A stretch of 64,000 nucleotides of DNA from Cytobacillus sp. IB215665 (GTDB lineage: Bacteria > Bacillota > Bacilli > Bacillales > SM2101). The DNA is taken from contig NZ_JAXBME010000004.1 in NCBI RefSeq assembly GCF_033963835.1, positions 62,001 to 126,000 of the forward strand. Direction: 5' to 3'. Shown piece after piece: positions 56,327 through 64,000 of the stretch. A program made the translations under genes and the position numbers. Position 1 is the first letter of the stretch; each line of letters starts with the position of its first letter. Under the pieces are notes generated by a model. The model did no database searches and was not told the origin of the DNA. It worked only from the letters and a program-made list of their open reading frames with translations.

Positions 56327-58147
56327 ATGAAAAAAGAAAAACTGAATGAGTTAATAAAAGAGAGATTTCACTATTCCACAGATCAAGCTATCGATAAACC
56401 GTTTAATTGGAAACAAATGGTTCGATTGCTTAGTTATATGAAACCATATGTTAAATCATACTTACCGCTAGCTATCCTAACAGTTATTATAACTACGGCT
56501 GTACGTCTCATTATTCCGATCTTAATAGGAATCTACACACTTGACCAAGCAGTGAAATATAAGGATACAGACCTCTTGATTAAACTGGTTATCATTATCG
56601 CTGTTTTATATACGGTCTCGTATGTAGCAAATATGTTGCGTATTCGTTGGATGAATTTACTTGGTCAAAATATTATTTATGACTTACGCAAACATTTATT
56701 TACGCATGTTCAAAGGTTGTCACACAAGTTTTTTGATCAACGATCAGCGGGTTCAATATTAGTTAGAATTATGAACGATATTAATTCATTACAGGAATTG
56801 TTTACAAATGGTGTCATTAATTTATTAATGGATTTAATTATTTTAGTCGGTATTGTTGTTATTTTATTCTCAAATAGTCCATCATTAACGATTGCCATTA
56901 TGGTCATTTTACCAATTATGTTTATCATATCGACAAGCTTGCGTAAAAATATACGACGTTCTTGGCAAAATGTGAGGATGAAGCAGTCTAAGATGAATTC
57001 ACACTTAAATGAAAGTATTCAAGGGATACGTGTGACACAGGCGTATACACAAGAGCCTGAGAATATTACTTTTTTTGATGGTATAAACACTGAGTCTTAT
57101 CTTTCATGGAAAGATGCAACAAAAAAGAACGCTCTTTTTAGACCATTTGTTGAAATGTCTAATGCGATTGGTACAGCAATCTTAATTTGGTATGGATCAA
57201 TCTTAATTACTGGTCAAAGCTTGAGCGTCGGGGAGTTTGTCATGTTCGCCTTTTACTTAGGTATGTTTTGGGAACCTATTTCAAGATTAGGCCAAGTTTA
57301 CAATCAATTATTAATGGGTATGGCATCCAGTGAAAGGATTTTTGAATTTTTAGATGAGAAGCCACTCGTATCAAACAAAATAGATGCAAATCCACTGCCA
57401 AATATGAAAGGTGATATTGATTTTCGTGATGTGACTTTTTCATATGACGACAAGAGAACAGCACTAGACAAAGTTTCATTATCAATTAAACAAGGTCAAA
57501 CTGTAGCGCTAGTTGGGCATACAGGGTCAGGGAAAACTACGATTGCCAATTTAATAGGTAGAAACTATGATGCTACAAGTGGAGAAGTAATAATAGATGG
57601 TTATAACATAAAAGATCTTTTATTGGATAGTGTTAGATCACAAATTAGTGTAGTTCTACAGGATACATTTATATTTTCAGGTTCAATTATGGATAATATT
57701 CGTTTTGGAAGACCTGATGCAACAGACGATGAGATTTATAAAGCAGCAAAAGCCGTTGGTGCACATGATTTTATTGAAAAACTAGCTAACGGCTACGAGA
57801 CAGAAGTAGAGGAAAGAGGCAATGTCTTATCGGTCGGAGAGAGACAACTATTATCCTTTGCAAGAGCATTGCTGGCTGACCCAAAAATATTAATACTTGA
57901 CGAAGCAACAGCAAGTATAGATACGGAAACAGAAGTGAAAATTCAACAGGCTCTAAAAGAATTATTACATGGACGAACTGCCATCATTATAGCTCATAGA
58001 TTATCGACGATTAGAGATGCTGATCATATTTTTGTCCTTGAACAAGGTAAAATTATTGAAGATGGAACACATGAACAGTTAATGGAACATCATGGAGAGT
58101 ACTATAAGTTGGTTGAAGCACAATTTAGAATGCTTGAAGTAGGCTAG
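56327..58147 (+). CDS. yknV: ABC exporter half-transporter, YknV-like (canonical site)
   Basis: A 606-residue half-transporter. Residues 1-340 are the membrane domain, and about 360-600 the nucleotide-binding domain: Walker A GHTGSGKT, signature LSVGERQL (the second G to V change is unusual) and Walker B ILILDEATASID with the catalytic Glu. The degenerate site of the partner and the altered signature here would pair to give one weak and one active ATP site, as in BmrCD-type exporters. ATG 56327 follows AAGGTGGTG. Confidence 0.85.
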   Translation: MKKEKLNELIKERFHYSTDQAIDKPFNWKQMVRLLSYMKPYVKSYLPLAILTVIITTAVRLIIPILIGIYTLDQAVKYKDTDLLIKLVIIIAVLYTVSYVANMLRIRWMNLLGQNIIYDLRKHLFTHVQRLSHKFFDQRSAGSILVRIMNDINSLQELFTNGVINLLMDLIILVGIVVILFSNSPSLTIAIMVILPIMFIISTSLRKNIRRSWQNVRMKQSKMNSHLNESIQGIRVTQAYTQEPENITFFDGINTESYLSWKDATKKNALFRPFVEMSNAIGTAILIWYGSILITGQSLSVGEFVMFAFYLGMFWEPISRLGQVYNQLLMGMASSERIFEFLDEKPLVSNKIDANPLPNMKGDIDFRDVTFSYDDKRTALDKVSLSIKQGQTVALVGHTGSGKTTIANLIGRNYDATSGEVIIDGYNIKDLLLDSVRSQISVVLQDTFIFSGSIMDNIRFGRPDATDDEIYKAAKAVGAHDFIEKLANGYETEVEERGNVLSVGERQLLSFARALLADPKILILDEATASIDTETEVKIQQALKELLHGRTAIIIAHRLSTIRDADHIFVLEQGKIIEDGTHEQLMEHHGEYYKLVEAQFRMLEVG

Positions 58148-58150
58148 TAA

Positions 58151-58180
58151 CAAACCACCGAAAAGGTGGTTTGTTTTTTT
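58151..58180 (+). terminator. Terminator of the ABC exporter pair
   Basis: CAAACCACC / GGTGGTTTG stem followed by seven T residues. Confidence 0.92.
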
Positions 58181-58183
58181 AGT

Positions 58184-58520
58184 AAGGTTCTTTTCGATAC
58201 TTTGTATTTATTATCACTAGGATTTTAGTAACCGAAAGTAATAAATGATCATATAGTCTCTAAAGAAGAAAAGATACCCCGAACGTTATTAATATTCGTA
58301 GCTAGCTGCTATTACGGAAGGCAAGAAATTATGCGAAAACAAGCATTAGTAAGGTTCTTTTCTTACACTTTGTGTTATTGTTACTAAACTATTACCATGA
58401 AAAATTGTTTTATATGTTAGTCTTCGTTGTACAGAAGAAAAGAAGCCCCGAAAGTTAGAAATTTTTCGAGTTTAGCTCATATTACGAAAAGCAACAATTG
58501 ATGCGAAAACAAGCATTAGT
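58184..58520 (+). repeat. 337-bp tandem repeat, first unit (two repeat elements R14-R15)
   Basis: The unit holds two different copies of the interspersed element. R14 (58184-58344) starts AAGGTTCTTTTCGATAC and has core GAAAAGATACCCC; R15 (58351-58514) starts AAGGTTCTTTTCTTACAC and has core GAAAAGAAGCCCC. Both end in ATGCGAAAACAAGC. Confidence 0.88.
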
Positions 58521-58772
58521 AAGGTTATTTTCGATACTTTGTATTTATTATCACTAGGATTTTAGTAACCGAAAGTAATAAATGATCATATAGTCTCTAA
58601 AGAAGAAAAGATACCCCGAACGTTATTAATATTCGTAGCTAGCTGCTATTACGGAAGGCAAGAAATTATGCGAAAACAAGCATTAGTAAGGTTCTTTTCT
58701 TACACTTTGTGTTATTGTTACTAAACTATTACCATGAAAAATTGTTTTATATGTTAGTCTTCGTTGTACAGA
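58521..58772 (+). repeat. 337-bp tandem repeat, second unit, truncated (R16-R17)
   Basis: Nearly identical to the first unit with offset 337; the only early difference seen is AAGGTTATTTT against AAGGTTCTTTT. Similarity stops within the second element after GTTGTACAGAA at about 58772. The duplication must be recent. Confidence 0.88.
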
Positions 58773-58962
58773 ACAACAGAGTCCCCAAGCGTTTTTTACA
58801 ATATTAACAGTAAATTCTTACATAGCGTATACGATAAGAATTATGTATAGTACATTTTACCTAGATTGCAAATGCAAGTAGATAATTGATAAGTAGCAAG
58901 GATTCCACTAAGAAATTATTGAATATTTACAATTGTACGATAAAAATAAGGGAGGATAAAAG
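58773..58962 (+). other. Leader region of the protease gene
   Basis: AT-rich, no reading frame. It should hold the promoter of the protease gene, but no hexamer pair stands out enough to call. Confidence 0.3.
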
Positions 58963-60453
58963 ATGAAAAAATTAATAAGTTTGTTTTTTACTGCATTACT
59001 AATAGTAGGTGTGGCCTTACCAACTTCTGCTTCAACGAAATCAGAAGAAAGCATCTCTTATACGATTGTTTTTAAGAAAGAACAACTTCCGAATGATGTT
59101 TCTTCAATCGTTGAGGAGCTAGGTGGTACAATAGTTAAGTCCATACCGGAGATTGGTGTCATTCAAGTCAAAGCTCCTACAGATTTTGCCAAGGATGCAA
59201 TAAAACACGCTGACATTTCAGTCGCAACTCCTTCGTTAGTCGTTAATGTACCTGATTTACATTCAATCGATATAGAGGATACATCAATTGATGTAAATAA
59301 TGCTTCCTTATATGATTTACAATGGGACATAAAAAGGGTGACAAACGATGGTGCTAGCTATGATATTAACACAGGAAATCATGATGTTGTCGTAGGTATT
59401 ATTGACTCAGGGATAGATGTCAATCATCCTGATGTTAAAGAAAACTTGTTGCCTGGCTCAAAAAACTTTGTACCTGCAGGTGGAATCACTGGTGTAGATA
59501 AGTCCGAAACGGGTGATTTATACGATATTCAAGACCGTAATGGACATGGTACGCACGTTGCAGGAACAATTGCTGGAAACGGTGAAATTTTAGGAGTTGC
59601 TCCGAATGTAGGCTTCCGATCATATCGTGTATTCGCAGCTGAAGGGGGAGCTCATGATGCTTGGATTGTAGAAGCAATTATTGCCGCTGCTAATGATGGA
59701 GTTGATGTAATTAACATGAGCTTAGGTGGGATCATGGCTAAAGGGCAAGTGTACTTCACTGATCCAGAAACAGGTGAGAGAACAAAACTAGGTGATGATG
59801 TTGCTGAATTTGTTGCATATTCTAGAGCGATGAAATACGCAGAGAAAAAAGGAGCTTTAGTTGTGACTTCTGCAGGGAATGATGGTATAAATGCAACAAA
59901 CCATAAAGAAGTTACCGAACTCGCAAATTTAAAATATGGTCCAGATGGATATGAATATATTGGTGCTAGCTTCTATGCTCCAGCGAGTATCCCTAATGTA
60001 GTGTCGGTATCTGCAACAGGTCCTTTTGATGAATTAGCTCTTTACTCTAATTACGGAAATGGGTTTGTTGATGTTGCAGCACCTGGAGGAAATTATGAGT
60101 TGTATATGGAGTATTTAAATGCGGGAATTTTTGACGAATATATAGCTAATCGTCTATTTGAGGGCGAGTTTAATCTTAGTTCAGTACCGGATGTATCTTA
60201 TGAATATGATGCTGAAGGAGTAATTGTTGACTATACTTATAACGGCCCTTCATACGCTTGGCAGGTAGGTACATCTATGGCTGCTCCAAAGGTATCAGCA
60301 GTAGCGGCACTTATTTATGCCACAAACGATGATATAACACCGAAGAAGGTAAAATTGCATTTACAAAAATCAGCTGAAGATATAGGTGGAAATGGGCATG
60401 ATGAATCTTTTGGAAAAGGTTTAGTTAATGCTTATTACGCCTTAACGAGATAA
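58963..60453 (+). CDS. Secreted subtilisin-like serine protease (S8)
   Basis: A 496-residue prepro-protease. Residues 1-24 form a signal peptide (LISLFFTALLIVGVALPTSA), about 30-105 an I9-type propeptide, and about 120-490 the S8 domain. The catalytic triad is D148 (GIIDSGIDV), H195 (NGHGTHVAG) and S438 (GTSMAAPK), with N306 (SAGNDG) as the oxyanion residue. An insertion of about 55 residues (about 375-430, acidic and Tyr-rich) lies before the serine. The acidic surface would suit an alkaliphile or halotolerant organism, but that is speculation. ATG 58963 follows GGGAGGA. Confidence 0.94.
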   Translation: MKKLISLFFTALLIVGVALPTSASTKSEESISYTIVFKKEQLPNDVSSIVEELGGTIVKSIPEIGVIQVKAPTDFAKDAIKHADISVATPSLVVNVPDLHSIDIEDTSIDVNNASLYDLQWDIKRVTNDGASYDINTGNHDVVVGIIDSGIDVNHPDVKENLLPGSKNFVPAGGITGVDKSETGDLYDIQDRNGHGTHVAGTIAGNGEILGVAPNVGFRSYRVFAAEGGAHDAWIVEAIIAAANDGVDVINMSLGGIMAKGQVYFTDPETGERTKLGDDVAEFVAYSRAMKYAEKKGALVVTSAGNDGINATNHKEVTELANLKYGPDGYEYIGASFYAPASIPNVVSVSATGPFDELALYSNYGNGFVDVAAPGGNYELYMEYLNAGIFDEYIANRLFEGEFNLSSVPDVSYEYDAEGVIVDYTYNGPSYAWQVGTSMAAPKVSAVAALIYATNDDITPKKVKLHLQKSAEDIGGNGHDESFGKGLVNAYYALTR

Positions 60454-60500
60454 GTAAGTTAGCGAACTAAGTAAAAATGATTAGATAAGTAATACATGCT

Positions 60501-60530
60501 GAGATAAGCTTGATTGCTTATCTTTTTTTG
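60501..60530 (+). terminator. Terminator of the protease gene
   Basis: AGATAAGC / GCTTATCT stem followed by seven T residues. Confidence 0.9.
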
Positions 60531-60537
60531 TGTTTAT

Positions 60538-60702
60538 ACTCTTTACGTGAACTTTGTTGTTTTTTCCCTTTTATTTGAGTAACTAATATGTATAATATGA
60601 TTATTATAGTCTTTAGAGAAGAGAAGAAGCCCCGAACATTAGCTATATAAGTGTACTTATATCTAAGAACGAAAAGCAACAATCAATGCGAAAACAGCCT
60701 AT
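60538..60702 (+). repeat. Interspersed repeat, copy R18
   Basis: Complete forward copy: left end ACTCTTTACGTGAACTTTG, core GAGAAGAAGCCCC, right end ACGAAAAGCAACAATC to AAAACAGCC. It ends 56 bp before the ktrC start. Confidence 0.85.
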
Positions 60703-60757
60703 ATTTTATGGTAAAATCAATTTGAATCATTTTCTTCACTATATTGGAGGAGTTAAC

Positions 60758-61414
60758 GTGAAAAAAGAATTTGCAGTAATTGGACTAGGAAGATTCGGAG
60801 GAAGTATTTGTAAATCTTTAAGTGAACAAGGTATGGAAGTATTAGCTTTTGATATTGATGAAGATAAAGTAAATGAGTATGCTAATATCGCTTCACATGC
60901 AGTAATAGGAGACTCTACAGATGAGTCAATATTAAAAAATTTAGGGATTAGAAATTTTGATCATGTTATTATCGCAATTGGTGATAACATTCAAGCTAGC
61001 ATTTTAACTACACTAATTTTAAAAGAGCTCGGGGTTGAAAATATAACTGTCAAAGCACAGAATGATTATCATGAGAAAGTACTCTCAAAAATAGGTGCTG
61101 ATCAAATCGTCCATCCGGAACGAGATATGGGAAGAAGAATAGCGCATAATATTATTTCAAATAATGTATTAGATTACTTAGAATTATCAGATGAGCACAG
61201 CATTGTCGAAATTGTTGCAAGTGAAAAAATTGATGGTAATTCATTAATTGATTTAGACATTCGGGCTCAATATGGAATAAACATTGTTGCAATTAAACGA
61301 GGCAAGGAGATCATTGTATCACCTCAAGCAACAGAGAACATACATGAAGGGGATATATTAATTGTTATCGGGGCAGATACAGATATCAATAGATTTGAAA
61401 AACATGTGATATAA
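60758..61414 (+). CDS. ktrC: Potassium channel gating subunit KtrC
   Basis: A 218-residue RCK protein that gates a Ktr potassium uptake channel. The N-terminal Rossmann motif is IGLGRFGGSICKSL at about residues 8-21 and binds ATP/ADP; the RCK_C domain (about 135-218) binds c-di-AMP in homologues. GTG 60758 follows GGAGGAG. The membrane partner (KtrD) is not in the window. In B. subtilis ktrC (ykqB) likewise lies close to rnjA. The c-di-AMP link is shared with DarB in this window. Confidence 0.94.
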   Translation: MKKEFAVIGLGRFGGSICKSLSEQGMEVLAFDIDEDKVNEYANIASHAVIGDSTDESILKNLGIRNFDHVIIAIGDNIQASILTTLILKELGVENITVKAQNDYHEKVLSKIGADQIVHPERDMGRRIAHNIISNNVLDYLELSDEHSIVEIVASEKIDGNSLIDLDIRAQYGINIVAIKRGKEIIVSPQATENIHEGDILIVIGADTDINRFEKHVI

Positions 61415-61418
61415 GAAA

Positions 61419-61498
61419 GCAAAAGGGCAAACCTCTCTGTTATGTATTCTCTATTTATAGAAAATACATTTAACAAGCGGAAAGCCCTTTTTGCTTAA
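61419..61498. terminator. Long bidirectional hairpin between ktrC and rnjA
   Basis: GCAAAAGGGC at about 61420 pairs with GCCCTTTTTGC at about 61486; inner segments TGTTATGTATT and AATACATTTAACA also pair. The whole forms an interrupted stem of about 30 bp with T-runs on both strands, serving the two converging genes. Confidence 0.8.
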
Positions 61499-61499
61499 G

Positions 61500-63167
61500 T
61501 TATACTTCCATGATGATTGGTAAAATCATTGGACGACGTTTTGTCTTTTCATATAAAAATGGTGATAAAGTATCTGTAATTTCATTTTTAATTTCTGACC
61601 ATTGACTTGTGCGACGTTCCATGACTTTATTTAAGTGCTTTGTTATTAAATTCTGAGCATCATTTATTAAGTCTCCAGATTCTCTCATATAAACGAAACC
61701 TCTAGATATAATGTCAGGGCCTGCTGCAATTTTAAAGTCTTTCATGTTAATGCTGACTACAACAATAACAAGCCCTTCTTCTGATAAGATACGACGATCG
61801 CGCAAAACTATATTACCGATATCTCCTATGCCATTACCGTCAATATAAACTGATCCTGAAGGGATTTTTCCTGCAACAGATGCTTCCTTTTTGCTTAAAG
61901 CAAGCACTTCTCCATTGTCCATAATAAAGCAATCTTCTTCATCTACACCACAGTCAATAGCAAGCTTGGTGTGCATTTTTTGCATGCGATACTCACCATG
62001 AATCGGCATAAAGTACTTAGGCTTAATTAAACGTAGCATTAATTTTTGTTCTTCTTGTCCACCATGTCCAGAAGTGTGAATGTCGTTTAATTGACCATGA
62101 ATAACTTCAGCACCTGCTCTTGAGAGCCTATCTATTGTACGGCTAACGCTAATTGTATTTCCAGGAATAGGTGAAGATGAAAATACAACTGTATCACCAG
62201 GGATAATTTGAATTTGTCTATGTGTGCCATTTGCAATTCTTGATAAAGCTGCCATAGGTTCCCCTTGACTACCTGTACATAGAATTGTAGTTTGATTAGC
62301 TGGAAGTCTGTTGAGTTGGGCCGTATCAATAAATGTATCTTTCGGACATTGAATGTATCCAAGCTCTTGGCCTATTTCGATAGCACCTTCCATGCTTCTC
62401 CCAAATACAGCGATTTTGCGATTATTCGCAACAGCTGCTTCAGTAACTTGCTGCAATCGATGAATATTTGATGCAAAAGTTGCAAATATAATTCGACCAT
62501 CAACTTTCCTGAATATATCGTGAATGCTATCACCTACACGTCTTTCAGACATTGTGAAATCAGGATTTTCACTGTTTGTGCTATCTGAAAGTAAGCATAA
62601 CACTCCCTCTTTCCCTATTTCTGCCATCTTTGTCAAGTTTGCTGGCTCTCCAACAGGAGTAAAGTCGAATTTGAAGTCACCGGTATGTACAATTTGTCCT
62701 GCAGGAGTTTTTACAACAATACCATAAGAATCAGGGATACTATGAGTAGTCCTGAAAAATGTGATTGCTGTTTTTCTAAATTTTATAATATCGTCTTCTT
62801 TAATTTCATGAAAAGTTGTTCTTCGTAATAGTCCATGCTCTTCTAATTTATTTCTAATAAGGCCTAATGCTAATTTACCACCGTAGATAGGAATATTAAG
62901 CTCACGTAATAAATAAGGAATTCCTCCAATGTGATCTTCATGTCCATGTGTTATAAACAAACCTTTGATTTTATTAGCATTTTTGACTAAATAGCTATAA
63001 TCTGGTATTACGTAGTCGATACCTAAAAGTTCATCTTCAGGAAATTTAATTCCAGCATCAATTAAAATTATTTCATCTTGATATTGAACACCATATGTGT
63101 TTTTTCCGATTTCACCTAATCCACCTAGGGCGAAAACCGCTACTTGATCATTTTTTACAAATTTCAT
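61500..63167 (-). CDS. rnjA: Ribonuclease J1
   Basis: A 555-residue metallo-beta-lactamase/beta-CASP ribonuclease with 5'-3' exonuclease and endonuclease activity, central to mRNA turnover and rRNA maturation. The metal motif [12 protein letters not shown] lies near residue 70; the beta-CASP region covers about 215-380, including [13 protein letters not shown]; the C-terminal domain begins near residue 450. ATG 63167 lies 6 bp after the rpoY stop, with GGAG inside rpoY. The rpoY-rnjA order is conserved. Confidence 0.97.
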   Translation of the reverse strand: MKFVKNDQVAVFALGGLGEIGKNTYGVQYQDEIILIDAGIKFPEDELLGIDYVIPDYSYLVKNANKIKGLFITHGHEDHIGGIPYLLRELNIPIYGGKLALGLIRNKLEEHGLLRRTTFHEIKEDDIIKFRKTAITFFRTTHSIPDSYGIVVKTPAGQIVHTGDFKFDFTPVGEPANLTKMAEIGKEGVLCLLSDSTNSENPDFTMSERRVGDSIHDIFRKVDGRIIFATFASNIHRLQQVTEAAVANNRKIAVFGRSMEGAIEIGQELGYIQCPKDTFIDTAQLNRLPANQTTILCTGSQGEPMAALSRIANGTHRQIQIIPGDTVVFSSSPIPGNTISVSRTIDRLSRAGAEVIHGQLNDIHTSGHGGQEEQKLMLRLIKPKYFMPIHGEYRMQKMHTKLAIDCGVDEEDCFIMDNGEVLALSKKEASVAGKIPSGSVYIDGNGIGDIGNIVLRDRRILSEEGLVIVVVSINMKDFKIAAGPDIISRGFVYMRESGDLINDAQNLITKHLNKVMERRTSQWSEIKNEITDTLSPFLYEKTKRRPMILPIIMEV

Positions 63168-63173
63168 TAGTTA

Positions 63174-63383
63174 TCAATTCTCCAATACTTTAAAATCTTC
63201 ATTTCTTTGTTCGAATTCTAAATATTCACCACTTACTAGCTGAACAAACTCTATATTTAGATTTCGATCTTTTAATTTTTCTCTTACATCCCGTTCTGAA
63301 TCAGCGTTAATGTACACAGTTTGGGTCTTTTCTCTCACTGGTACTTCTAGTACATCTTCTTGAAAATAAACTTTAAAAATCAT
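63174..63383 (-). CDS. rpoY: RNA polymerase epsilon subunit
   Basis: A 69-residue protein, the small auxiliary RNA polymerase subunit found in Firmicutes (YkzG). Text MIFKVYFQEDVLEVPVREKTQ and the C-terminal EYLEFEQRNEDFKVLEN fit. The ATG follows AAGGAGAGAG. It is cotranscribed with rnjA. Confidence 0.94.
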   Translation of the reverse strand: MIFKVYFQEDVLEVPVREKTQTVYINADSERDVREKLKDRNLNIEFVQLVSGEYLEFEQRNEDFKVLEN

Positions 63384-63549
63384 TCCTATCTCTCTCCTTA
63401 ACCTCCGAAATTACAATTCACTTGTTTTTATTATAAATAAAATAACATATATTTCATTTTTCTGCTGAAGTATATGAAAGTATATATTTATATTAGTTAC
63501 ATTCACTTATTTTACAATAAAATTGTCCACGGTGCTAATTAAATAATGA

Positions 63550-63567
63550 GCCCTTCAGTAGAAGGGC
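63550..63567 (-). terminator. Hairpin after the 23-residue ORF
   Basis: GCCCTTC / GAAGGGC stem with a 4-base loop, 19 bases after the stop of the small reverse-strand ORF. The T-run on that strand is weak. Confidence 0.55.
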
Positions 63568-63585
63568 GTAAATGTATTTATATTA

Positions 63586-63657
63586 TTATGCAATAGATTT
63601 TTTTCCAACAAGATCCCGCCACTGTTTCAACAATTTTTTTCTGAGTTTTTTTAGCAT
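63586..63657 (-). CDS. Possible 23-residue basic amphipathic peptide
   Basis: ATG 63657 lies 11 bases after AAGGAG; the frame ends 19 bases before a hairpin. The product starts MLKKLRKKLLKQWRDLVG and ends KKSIA: nine Lys/Arg in 23 residues, with hydrophobic residues spaced as in an amphipathic helix. It is oriented like rpoY-rnjA and lies about 200 bp upstream of rpoY. The frame is short and could be chance, but signal plus hairpin make a small monocistronic gene plausible. The rest of 63384-64000 shows no gene. Confidence 0.45.
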   Translation of the reverse strand: MLKKLRKKLLKQWRDLVGKKSIA

Positions 63658-64000
63658 AGCTATGTCAACTCCTTATATATTTATTGTAAACGAACTTTAG
63701 TAATTGTTAAAGGGTATTTACAATCTTTATTAGTAGTATATGTGTTCAAGGTTAAAGTTCTCATGGGTAAAAATGGAACAGAGATATTAATCTATACACT
63801 GTAAAGATTTTCTTTCAGCAGTGACATAAACTAAAGCTGAGTCAAACAATAATGTTTTTTTGAAAAAATAGGTGGTTATATTAGAACTATACATAACTAA
63901 ATTTTTTCTTCTATTAAAAATGATAAGTACTAGCGGTTAGTAATGAAGTGACATCTGTAATTTAAGAGTGGGGTATGTGTGGTAGGGTTAATGTGAATAA

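Overview
The window is about 64 kb of low-GC DNA from an endospore-forming member of the Bacillota, almost certainly a Bacillaceae species that is not Bacillus subtilis itself. The evidence is protein-level similarity and gene order: spoIVA, sleB-ypeB, yphA-yphB, hbs, mtrA-mtrB, hepS-menG-hepT, the aro genes, ypiA-ypiB-ypiF and qcrABC follow one another as in the B. subtilis ypb-ypj region. Species cannot be named from the sequence alone. No rRNA, tRNA, CRISPR array, prophage or transposase gene was seen.

Layout. (1) 1-8.9 kb: 3' end of mecB, gudB, ypdA, a reverse-strand asparaginase, prsW, then the germination pair sleB-ypeB and the PilZ protein ypfA. (2) 9-19.7 kb: ypfB, cmk, a PlsC-type acyltransferase, ypfD, fni, ypzI (reverse), yphA, yphB with its small partner, der, gpsA, yphE, yphF. 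(3) 19.8-27.6 kb: spoIVA, hbs, folE/mtrA, mtrB, the menaquinone/heptaprenyl genes hepS-menG-hepT, ndk, cheR. (4) 27.9-38.3 kb: the aromatic supraoperon aroC-aroB-aroH-hisC-tyrA-aroA, without the trp genes that B. subtilis carries between aroH and hisC, then a divergent amidohydrolase-like gene and ypiA-ypiB-ypiF. (5) 38.5-40.5 kb: qcrABC, the menaquinol:cytochrome c reductase. (6) 40.6-58.1 kb: an abrupt jump to genes that in B. subtilis lie in the ykyB/yku/ykn region: ykyB, ykuE, fadH, ykuJ, ykuK, darB(ykuL), ccpC, dapH, dapL, ykuS, ykuU, ykuV, and a heterodimeric ABC exporter like YknU/YknV. Two tandem fluoride channels, a Gly/Tyr-rich protein, a glutaredoxin and a metallo-beta-lactamase-fold protein are interspersed. 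(7) 59-64 kb: a secreted subtilisin-like protease, ktrC, rnjA, rpoY, and a candidate 23-codon basic peptide gene.

The most notable feature outside the genes is a family of interspersed 100-165 bp repeats with imperfect terminal inverted repeats and a conserved core near GAAAAGATGCC. I count about 17 full, partial or minimal copies, all in intergenic space and in both orientations. Several right ends sit 36-71 bp before a start codon, and two copies hold a promoter-like TTGGTT-N17-TATAAC or TTGGTT-N17-TAGTAT. A 337-bp tandem duplication made of two such units lies before the protease gene. Other points of interest are an 18-bp FadR-type operator before fadH, a Fur/PerR-like site behind a near-consensus promoter before ykuU, a 43-bp palindromic tandem array that begins inside the end of a reading frame, and several very small ORFs.
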